Shown piece after piece: positions 27,368-34,603 of a DNA stretch of 64,000 bases. Position 1 is the stretch's first letter, and every line of letters starts with the position of its first letter. The stretch comes from Anatilimnocola aggregata. GTDB lineage: Bacteria; Planctomycetota; Planctomycetia; Pirellulales; Pirellulaceae. Made by a program: the position numbers and the translations under genes. Location: positions 4,588,001-4,652,000 of the forward strand of contig NZ_CP036274.1 of assembly GCF_007747655.1 (NCBI RefSeq). The letters run 5' to 3'. The notes beneath the pieces were generated by a model. It had not been told where the DNA came from, made no database searches, and was given only the letters and a program-made list of their open reading frames with translations.

Positions 27368-28815
27368 CGGGCCACCTCCGGGCTCGAAAGCAAGCTGACT
27401 TCGGCATTGGACTTTGGATTCTCAGTCATTTGAGTAGTTTTGACGGCAGCCGGTGCGGCTTCTTGGGCAGGTTCGACCTGCTTATCGGCAACAGTTGACT
27501 GGGGTTCCAGTACCCAGCTTTCGCGAACGCCGGCGCGGCCGATCCACTGTCCACGCGTACTTGCCGCGGGGAACCACGGACGCTTCTGCGTTTCAAGAGC
27601 CACGCTCGCGCGACCGGGGCTAGTCCAGGTGTATTGGTGCGGCCCTGGAATCAACTGGCAGATGGATGGCCAGGCGTTCAACTGCCAGGTCACCGCGCCC
27701 AGGAAGCAAAAAGCAGCTAACGGAACGCAATACTTCAAGCAGGTCGTGAGAACCTGGTCGATACGCAGACGAGGCAAAGTCCAGCGAACCCACATCATGA
27801 TCGTGACGAACAGGGTCGCCTTGAGAATGATATTGTGAACACCGCCGACTTGGGCCAGGAAGCCGGTCAAACGCCACTCGGTTTCACCAGGCTTGTAAGC
27901 CCATTCGAGGCCAGTAATCGCTGGCAGAATCTCACTGAACAGCGGAATCGGTCCGTTCCAGCCACCGAAAAACAAGATCGCGGCCAGTACGCTGACGGAG
28001 AACATCGAGCCGTATTCTGCCATGAAAAAGAAGCTCCAGCGGAGGCCCGAGTACTCCGTATGGAAACCGGCAACCAACTCGCTCTCTGCTTCCGCCAGGT
28101 CGAAAGGTGCGCGATTCACGCTGGCAATGGCACAGGTGAAATAGACCCAGAACAACAGGAAGGTGAAGGGGTCATTAAAAATCAGCCAGTTGGTAAACCA
28201 ACCGTCTTGCTGATTGCCCATGGTGCTCAAGTTCATAGTACCGAGAATCAGCACCGGAACGACGATGCACATGCCCATCGGCACTTCGTAACTAACAACC
28301 TGGGCCGCTTCACGCATGCCGCCGAACAGCGACCACTTCGAGCCCGAAGCATAACCGGCGAGGATCACGCCGAAGACTTCCAGCCCGAGAATTGCCACGA
28401 AGAAAAACACGCCAACGTTGACTTCGGTCGCCGACCAGCCATTGGCGAACGGCAAAACCATATAGGCGGTGAAACCGGCCGCAAAACTTACATATGGCGC
28501 CAGCTTGAAGAGCATCACGTCCGCGTCTTTGGGCGTCAGGTCTTCCTTCGTAATCAGCTTGATGCCGTCAGCCAATGTCTGCAGCCAGCCGAACTTGCCA
28601 CCGACCCGCGTGGGACCAAGGCGGTCCTGAATGCGGCCGGCTACTTTACGTTCGAGCCAGATAAAAATGAGTGCGCCGACAGCGACGACCTGGATCAGCA
28701 GGGCGATATGAACGATCGCAGCGATCGCATATCCCCAGAAGTTATCGGGACCGACGGTCCCGCCAAACCAGCTGGCGATCCAATCGAGGATTTCAGAATT
28801 GATGAACTTGGCCAC
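27364..28815 (-). CDS. nuoH: NADH-quinone oxidoreductase subunit H with extended C-terminus
   Basis: 483 residues; NuoH is usually about 325-430. GTG start. Conserved family segments include IWLERKVAGRIQDRLGPTRV, SVNRAPFDLAEAESELVAGF (the quinone-site loop) and FVTIMMWVRWTLPRLRIDQV. After the last core helix there is a tail of about 90 residues rich in Pro, Gln and Thr (VADKQVEPAQEAAPAAVK), likely disordered. NuoH couples the quinone site to the membrane arm. It is the first gene of the run; nuoI and the peripheral-arm genes are not upstream. Confidence 0.95.
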   Translation of the reverse strand: MAKFINSEILDWIASWFGGTVGPDNFWGYAIAAIVHIALLIQVVAVGALIFIWLERKVAGRIQDRLGPTRVGGKFGWLQTLADGIKLITKEDLTPKDADVMLFKLAPYVSFAAGFTAYMVLPFANGWSATEVNVGVFFFVAILGLEVFGVILAGYASGSKWSLFGGMREAAQVVSYEVPMGMCIVVPVLILGTMNLSTMGNQQDGWFTNWLIFNDPFTFLLFWVYFTCAIASVNRAPFDLAEAESELVAGFHTEYSGLRWSFFFMAEYGSMFSVSVLAAILFFGGWNGPIPLFSEILPAITGLEWAYKPGETEWRLTGFLAQVGGVHNIILKATLFVTIMMWVRWTLPRLRIDQVLTTCLKYCVPLAAFCFLGAVTWQLNAWPSICQLIPGPHQYTWTSPGRASVALETQKRPWFPAASTRGQWIGRAGVRESWVLEPQSTVADKQVEPAQEAAPAAVKTTQMTENPKSNAEVSLLSSPEVAR

Positions 28816-29307
28816 AGAGATCCGGTCCCAAGGATGCCAGAACGCGCTACCAGAACGTGCAAAAGTCGTTTCTGCGAATCAACTTCCGTGTTTCCCCGAG
28901 CAAGCGCACTTGCAGCTAGCCCGGGGTCTCCCCGAAAGATCGTGAAATATGGCACAAGCGACCGCGCATCGACAAGCCCCCGCACGCCCTTTTTTCCAAA
29001 GAGGAGCAGGAATCTCTGGTTGCCGAAGTCCGCACAGCAGGGCCAGTTACCAAAATGGTGAGTGTTCCCCACTGACTCGGCTGCAACGCTACTCGCGTCG
29101 GGCGCGAACGATTCGAATCTTCGTCGATTTCGACAGCTTATCCCCAGCGATTTACCACTCCGGTCCGGGTGAAAATCTGGCCGAGAAAACGTGCACGATC
29201 TCGTTCGCCTGCTTCCAATTGTCCCGCAAACGAATTCAAATCACCGCAGGTCCTTCAACGAACCGAAGCTCTCCCTATCAAATTTGCACCAACAACTGAG
29301 GCCACTC
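28816..29307. promoter_or_regulatory. Divergent intergenic region nuoH / TIM-barrel gene
   Basis: 492 bases with no convincing gene. It must hold the nuo operon promoter (minus strand) and the promoter of the Tat-exported TIM-barrel gene (plus strand). Several open frames cross it but overlap the nuoH start or lack ribosome-binding sites. I see no clear box pair. Confidence 0.4.
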
Positions 29308-30216
29308 ATGACCACATTCTCCCGTCGCCAATTCGTCCAGGCATCAGCCGCTCTGACTGCAGGGGGCCTGCTCGCCAAGGGGTTTGCAAATTCCGCACAG
29401 GCAGCCGAGAAAGCCCCAGCTGCCAACAAAGAAGACGCCGCCCTGGCCTTCGGTCTCGTTACCTACATGTGGGGTGCTGACTGGGATGTGCCAACCTTGC
29501 TAGAGAACTGCAAGAAGTCGCAAGTCCTGGGTGTGGAGCTTCGCACGACGCACGCCCATAAGGTGGAACCGACTCTCAACGAACAGCAGCGGGGCGAAGT
29601 GCAGGCGAAGTTCGCCGACGCCGGCGTAACCATCGTTGGCATCGGCAGCAACGAGCGCTATGACCATCCCGATCCAGCCAAGCTCAAAGCGGCCATCGAC
29701 GCCACCAAGGACTTCATTCGTCTCAGTCACGATATTGGCGGCAGCGGCGTGAAGGTGAAGCCTGATACCTTCCACAAGGACATTCCGCACGAAAAAACCA
29801 TCGAACAAATCGGTAAGACGCTCAATGAACTGGGCGAATACGCTACCGGCTTCGGCCAGCAAATTCGCCTGGAAGTACATGGCCAGTGCGCGGAACTGCC
29901 AACCATCAAAGCCATCATGGATATTGCCACCGACGAAAACGTCTTCGTCTGCTGGAACAGCAACCCAACCGACCTGAAGGGTGACGGTCTGGTCCACAAC
30001 TTCAATCTCGTTCGCAAGCGCTTCGGCTCCACCGTTCACATTCACGAACTCGAATCGAAAGAATACCCGCACGCCGATCTTTTCAAGCTCCTGGTCGACA
30101 GCGGCTACGTCGGCTGGCTCCTGCTCGAAGCGGCCAGCAAGCCCGCCGATCGCGTCGCTGCGCTGACCGAACAGAAGAAGTTGTTCGACCAAATGGTGGC
30201 TAAAGCGAAGGCTTAA
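29308..30216 (+). CDS. Tat-exported sugar phosphate isomerase/epimerase-like TIM-barrel protein
   Basis: 302 residues from the ATG at 29308, which has a GAGG just upstream and begins with a twin-arginine signal (SRRQFVQASAALTAGGLLA); the frame is open further upstream but without export sense. The mature part fits the xylose-isomerase-like AP2 endonuclease barrel: GVELRTTHAHKVEPTL, GVTIVGIGSNERYDHPDPAK-type loop, RLEVHGQCAELPTIK, VFVCWNSNPTDL, STVHIHELES and GWLLLEAAS, with His/Glu/Asp at expected metal positions. The substrate is unknown. Secreted sugar-isomerase paralogues are common in planctomycetes. It converges with the hydrolase gene 10 bases away. Confidence 0.85.
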   Translation: MTTFSRRQFVQASAALTAGGLLAKGFANSAQAAEKAPAANKEDAALAFGLVTYMWGADWDVPTLLENCKKSQVLGVELRTTHAHKVEPTLNEQQRGEVQAKFADAGVTIVGIGSNERYDHPDPAKLKAAIDATKDFIRLSHDIGGSGVKVKPDTFHKDIPHEKTIEQIGKTLNELGEYATGFGQQIRLEVHGQCAELPTIKAIMDIATDENVFVCWNSNPTDLKGDGLVHNFNLVRKRFGSTVHIHELESKEYPHADLFKLLVDSGYVGWLLLEAASKPADRVAALTEQKKLFDQMVAKAKA

Positions 30217-30226
30217 TCGATCCAAC

Positions 30227-31408
30227 CTACTTCAAGCCATACTTCAACCAGTATTCCAGAAAATCGAGTTCCAATTGCAGTGCGTCCGCAGTTGGAACAT
30301 GCGTCTTGCGAGCTGACATAGCGACGCGATTTGGCTGGCCGAGTCGTTCATTTATTTCGGTCAGGTGTTGCAGCGGAATCCAATTGCGGGGCGGATCTTC
30401 GGTGCCGCCGGAGACAAGCACCGGCCGCGGCGCCATGAGCGCGTGCAGGTCGACGAGATCTTCGCCGGCATCTTTCATTCGCTTATAGAGGCCGGTGCGC
30501 GGATTGGTCTCGGAAGGAACTCCGGCCTTGCGCTTGGCGTTGGGTTCGTACCCGAGGTACCAGGGCTCCCAATAATTGACGTTGGAGTTCTTCTCGTTGA
30601 AGACAATGCCCGGGTCTGACCAAACCGCACAAGCAAAGGGCTGATGGAGGCACGACGCGAACATCGACCATTTGCCGCCGTACGAGAGCCCGATCACGCC
30701 GATTCGCTGCGGATCGACTTCCGGCATCTGAGCGAGAGCCGTGTGACAATTGGCAGCGACATAAGCGAGCAACGTCAGCGGTTGGCGTCCCTGTTCGTCA
30801 CCCGCTTCGGTGAGGAGTTGCCGTGTATCGAGCCAGATCTTCTCAACGCCGCCGGGCGTGCCGATGGAGAGTGTGACAAAGCCGCGCTTCACCAATTGCA
30901 GGCCGTAGTCGTGCGTGCCCCGCCCTTTTGCTCCTTCGCCAATACTAGTCTGCGGTTCGTAGAACGGGACGAAGACCGCGGGAAAGGGACCAGTTCCCGC
31001 AGGAATCAACAAGTAGCCATCGGCCTGCTTGCCGTCCGGCGAAATTTGCACGCGCACGTGATGCTGCGTGTAGCCCTCGCGCGAGACCGTTTCTAGTTTT
31101 TCGACTTTCGGTTTCTCAACGAGGGGCGGCCAGGCACCGAGTCGCTCGTGCCACTTCGCAGCAATTTCCTTGCGTCGGCGCTGCCAATCCTCCGGAGTCT
31201 TCGCTTGCTCGCCGTTGCTAAATAACAGCGGCGAACGATACTCCCCCCGTTGTCCGGCGAACTCCGCTGGCGGCTTAGTGAAAGGCTCGATCTTTTTCCA
31301 CAACTCAGCTTTGCTTGCGGGCTCGGCAGCGAGACCCACTGAGGTGAGCAAGCACAAAGACGCACACACAATGATTCGTCGAATGCCAGCCACGTTCTGG
31401 TTCCTCAT
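30227..31408 (-). CDS. Secreted alpha/beta hydrolase (acetyl-xylan-esterase / dienelactone-hydrolase-like)
   Basis: 393 residues with a signal peptide (RRIIVCASLCLLTSVGLAAE). The nucleophile elbow is GLSYGG (Ser in GxSxG) near residue 244, preceded by the helix-forming YVAANCHTALAQMPEVDPQR. The acid and histidine of the triad are probably in VLVSGGTEDPPRNW and KTHVPTAD. The family acts on ester bonds of carbohydrates or other small substrates in the periplasm. It lies 27 bases upstream of the glycerate kinase stop on the same strand, but transcription comes from the kinase side, so the kinase and hydrolase may share a transcript. Confidence 0.82.
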   Translation of the reverse strand: MRNQNVAGIRRIIVCASLCLLTSVGLAAEPASKAELWKKIEPFTKPPAEFAGQRGEYRSPLLFSNGEQAKTPEDWQRRRKEIAAKWHERLGAWPPLVEKPKVEKLETVSREGYTQHHVRVQISPDGKQADGYLLIPAGTGPFPAVFVPFYEPQTSIGEGAKGRGTHDYGLQLVKRGFVTLSIGTPGGVEKIWLDTRQLLTEAGDEQGRQPLTLLAYVAANCHTALAQMPEVDPQRIGVIGLSYGGKWSMFASCLHQPFACAVWSDPGIVFNEKNSNVNYWEPWYLGYEPNAKRKAGVPSETNPRTGLYKRMKDAGEDLVDLHALMAPRPVLVSGGTEDPPRNWIPLQHLTEINERLGQPNRVAMSARKTHVPTADALQLELDFLEYWLKYGLK

Positions 31409-31435
31409 GGTTTTCAGTTCACTCGTGCGTTTTGT

Positions 31436-32830
31436 TCATTTCGGCTGCGGTTGAACTCGGTCGACGACCAGCACGCGTACATCGCAGACGTTGGTGTGAG
31501 TGGGGCCGGTCTTGATTAGGCCCCCTAGCTGCTCAAAGAACCGATAGGCGTCGTTACGGCGCAAATAGACGTGCGGGTCGAGGCCAAGTTGCTTCATGCG
31601 CGCGAGTGTTTCACCATCAATGAGCGCGCCGGCGGCATCGGTTGGGCCATCTTCACCATCGGTTCCGCCGGAAAGAATCACGGCACCCGCTAACGTGTCG
31701 GCTTGCTGGTCGAGCAACTGGCACAGCGCGGCAAGTACCAACTGCTGATTGCGGCCCCCCTTGCCACGCAGTTCGGCGGGAGCCAATTGCACGGTCGGTT
31801 CGCCGCCGGTAATCAAGCAATCGGGGCCCGGCGCGTGACGCATTTGCTCCGCCATTGCAGCCAGGTGAACGCCAATGTCTTCGGCCGCACCTTCGAGTTC
31901 GCGCGAAGCCAACATCGCGTGCGAATAGCCACGATGCTCGGCTTCAATGCCTGCTGCATCGACGGCGACGGCATTGTTGCCGATGATCACATTTGTCACT
32001 TGAGCGCGCGGCTGTTGGTTAGAGTAAGTTGCCATCCGCGCTTGCAAGTACTTCGTCGCAGCAGGAGCCAGTTCGAGCGCGTTAAAGCGCTGCAACACGG
32101 CCAGCGCAGCTTGCGGCGTTGAATGATCGACAACCGTCGGACCCGAGGCGATGATTTCGAGCGGATCGCCCAGAACATCGGAAATAACGAGTGAAATCAA
32201 ACGCCCAGCGCTGCAGACCCGTGCCAGTCCACCACCCTTGATGCGGCTGAGTTGTTTGCGAACCGTATTGAGCTGTTCGATGTTCGCACCCGCGCCACTC
32301 AAGTGCCGAGTCAGTGCCTGCTTATCAGCGAGCGAGATGCCCACGGCCGGCGCCGGCAACAAAGCCGAGCCACCACCCGAGATCAAGCAGAGGCAAAGAT
32401 CGTTCGGCCCCAGCGAGCTAGCGATCGAAAGAATCTGTTCTGCGCCGTTAACGCCTTCAACTGTTGGTTCGTTTTGGCCGGCCGGGCGGGCCGCATGCAG
32501 GTGAATTGGCCCCGCCTGCAATACTGAATCGGCGGTTACGCAATCGGCCGGCACATTCAGCCAACCCGTGACTTGTTTGGCGCTTAGCAACTCGGGCCCT
32601 AGTGCTGCGCACAAGCCGGCGGCCATTCCCGCGCCTGCCTTCCCCGCACCGACAACAGCGATCTGCCGAATCTCGCTCAGCGAAAGAATCCCATCGCCGA
32701 TGCGCAGTTCGTCACCTTCCACCGCCACGTTATCGAGCACCAGTCGGTCACTGCGAACGGCAGCAACTGCTGCATGCCAAATGGCCAGGGCATCTTCACG
32801 AAGTTGAGACGGGGAACGGAGAGGCTTCAT
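31436..32830 (-). CDS. Glycerate 2-kinase (MOFRL/GckA family)
   Basis: 464 residues from the ATG at 32830. The frame is open to 32887, but a strong terminator hairpin lies at 32851-32882, so the earlier start is rejected. Family motifs: VVGAGKAGAGMAAGL, LISGGGSALLPAPA, LSGAGANIEQLNTVRKQLSRI, LVISDVLGDPLEIIASGPT and RGKGGRNQQLVLAA. The enzyme phosphorylates glycerate to 2-phosphoglycerate in the cytoplasm (glycolate/glyoxylate or sugar-acid use). The C-terminus IKTGPTHTNVCDVRVLVVD is the MOFRL domain. Product length fits the family. Confidence 0.92.
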   Translation of the reverse strand: MKPLRSPSQLREDALAIWHAAVAAVRSDRLVLDNVAVEGDELRIGDGILSLSEIRQIAVVGAGKAGAGMAAGLCAALGPELLSAKQVTGWLNVPADCVTADSVLQAGPIHLHAARPAGQNEPTVEGVNGAEQILSIASSLGPNDLCLCLISGGGSALLPAPAVGISLADKQALTRHLSGAGANIEQLNTVRKQLSRIKGGGLARVCSAGRLISLVISDVLGDPLEIIASGPTVVDHSTPQAALAVLQRFNALELAPAATKYLQARMATYSNQQPRAQVTNVIIGNNAVAVDAAGIEAEHRGYSHAMLASRELEGAAEDIGVHLAAMAEQMRHAPGPDCLITGGEPTVQLAPAELRGKGGRNQQLVLAALCQLLDQQADTLAGAVILSGGTDGEDGPTDAAGALIDGETLARMKQLGLDPHVYLRRNDAYRFFEQLGGLIKTGPTHTNVCDVRVLVVDRVQPQPK

Positions 32831-32839
32831 AGCAGCTAA

Positions 32840-32882
32840 ACGCAAAAACAAAAGTTGGCAGTCCATGACGACTGCCAACTTT
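32840..32882 (-). terminator. Intrinsic terminator after the MCP-like gene
   Basis: On the minus strand AAAGTTGGCAGTC pairs perfectly with GACTGCCAACTTT (13 bp, 32851-32863 and 32870-32882) around a 6-base loop, and a T-rich tract (TGTTTTTG) follows directly. It lies 66 bases past the stop of the MCP-like gene and before the kinase start, ending one transcript before the next begins. Confidence 0.88.
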
Positions 32883-32947
32883 ACCATGCCTGGGCCACGT
32901 TCGTGGGATAGGCATTCTGCAAATCAACTGTCAGCCCAAGGCGACTG

Positions 32948-34084
32948 TTAACTGCGAGCCAGTTCGCGCTGACGGCGTTTTTTCTTTTTTGCAGCCAGGC
33001 TGCGACGACCGGCTGACGACGACGCCCGCACTTCTTGAATGATGAGCGAGTGCCACCCCGTGGCATAGGTCTCGTAACCAGGGGAGAGGGCGTGCGCGAT
33101 GCAGCAAGCCTTGTTACCGACGGTCGAAACCGTGTAGTCCTTCTTGCGGGCGAACAATTGGCTGCGATCGGCAAAGTCGATCACATCGTCGAGTACTCGC
33201 CCTGCAGAATCGGCCAGCACCCGCCCTGAGTCATCGACGATGCAAACGCGCGAGCGGCGCTTCTCGTCGGCATCGAGCGAGACGCCATTTACAATGGCCT
33301 GAGCCAGCGATTCCCAATTGAAGACGATGCCCAGCACCCCCAGCGGTCGACCATTCACATCGCCCCCTTCGCGGACGACGCACGAATAGACGAGTGACAG
33401 GCGATTGTTCACCGCGGCACTCCGGTGCACACTTTGAAAGCCAAACTCGCGGCCGCTGCGCGTGGCGAGCGCGGCCTGAAACCAAGGGCTCGAGGCGTGC
33501 TCGGTGCCTTGCGAACGATATTGATCGGGGCGACCGTTGGCGATGATCTGTCCGCTCAGGTCGCAAAGCACCAGGTCGTAATAGACGGTGTAGGAATCGA
33601 GGATCACACCCATTCGCTGCGAGGCGAAGTTGTAAGCCTCCGGTGTCCGCTGCGTGAGGGCGTTCACCAGGCTGGCGTCTGTCGCCCACCAGCGCACATC
33701 GCAGGAACGTTCGTAGAGATTGCGGTCGATCAGGTCGATGTTCATCAGCGCGAGGTCGGACAGGCGAGTTCCTTTGAACGCGGTCGTCATCTGTGCGCTG
33801 ACCTTGCCGATGCGGGCAAGAGTCTTTCCCGACCGTTGCTTCAGGTTCGCAACCACGCGGGCTGAACTGTTCGAAAGGCCGGCGATTTCCATGGCAACAA
33901 TGTTGAAGGCCTTGCCGGCGTCACCCGCGCGAGCCGCTTCGATGCGGGCATTGAGCGCGAGTACGCGAATTTGGTCGTTGACGGTGTCGATTGCGGCGAT
34001 CGTCTTGTTCATCACCTTATCGAGCGTGCTGGTGAGTTCGGCGACGGTTTCGGGATTGAATTTTTCGGTTTGCGGAGTGCTCAT
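32948..34084 (-). CDS. Soluble MCP-like chemosensory transducer with C-terminal Cache-like sensor
   Basis: 378 residues, no membrane helix and no HAMP domain. The N-terminus (about 10-80) holds the tip of a methyl-accepting signalling hairpin: INDQIRVLALNARIEAARAG followed by AFNIVAMEIAGLSNSSA, the region that contacts CheA and CheW. The rest (about 115-345) looks like a Cache/PAS-type sensor (YTVYYDLVLCDLSGQIIANG, GVLGIVFNWESLAQAIV, VCIVDDSGRVLADSAGRVL). The signalling part precedes the sensor, the reverse of classic receptors, and the hairpin is short. The tail is very basic (KKKKRRQR). It diverges from cheA, which supports a chemosensory role. Confidence 0.85.
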   Translation of the reverse strand: MSTPQTEKFNPETVAELTSTLDKVMNKTIAAIDTVNDQIRVLALNARIEAARAGDAGKAFNIVAMEIAGLSNSSARVVANLKQRSGKTLARIGKVSAQMTTAFKGTRLSDLALMNIDLIDRNLYERSCDVRWWATDASLVNALTQRTPEAYNFASQRMGVILDSYTVYYDLVLCDLSGQIIANGRPDQYRSQGTEHASSPWFQAALATRSGREFGFQSVHRSAAVNNRLSLVYSCVVREGGDVNGRPLGVLGIVFNWESLAQAIVNGVSLDADEKRRSRVCIVDDSGRVLADSAGRVLDDVIDFADRSQLFARKKDYTVSTVGNKACCIAHALSPGYETYATGWHSLIIQEVRASSSAGRRSLAAKKKKRRQRELARS

Positions 34085-34603
34085 TGTCGTTCTCGATTAA
34101 TACGCGAAGGGTGACGCTGGTCGCTGCATGCGCGAGCCGGGTGTAGCAAGTTGGAAGGGCGGATGCGTTGGCCGGGTTGTGAACACCGACGGCCGAACGT
34201 GATGATCGCACCCGTATGGCTGAGTTCTTCCGCCAAGAAGCCAACTGCCAAGCGCGACATCGAACCATAGCACGGGTTTCCGTACACCCATGCGGATTTG
34301 GCGTAGCCTGCCAAGTGGCTTCAGGCAAGTCAGTTTCGCGTCAAAACTGATGCATTCTTAATCGCAAGATGCCCGTTCTTCAGGCATTTTGGGCAAACAC
34401 TAAGTGAGTTGATCGACAGCTGTGCGAATGTTCTTCATAAACGGTTTTATCGGAGATCGTCAAAACATGCTCTATGTTTGTGGGGCATTTGCGTAGTTGG
34501 TTGGGGCGAAGCTTGGCGGAGCATCCCTCACCTGCCGGTCGATACAACCGGCATACTCGTACCAAGCGCACGCACGATCTATCGACTTTCGAGTGAAATT
34601 GAA
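34085..34603. promoter_or_regulatory. Divergent region between the MCP-like gene and cheA
   Basis: 519 bases without a supported gene. The cheA frame is open back to 34409, but that part (CLWGICVVGWGEAWRS) is unlike CheA and has no ribosome-binding site. The region must carry promoters for both chemosensory transcripts; I do not see a definite box pair. Confidence 0.4.

Noticed and set aside
27835-29061. Plus-strand frame of 408 codons opposite nuoH
   Set aside because: Mirror frame of nuoH extending past its start; no domain and no ribosome-binding site.
34380-34603. Longer CheA N-terminus starting at 34409
   Set aside because: The added 65 residues do not resemble CheA, and the Hpt domain starts naturally at 34604.
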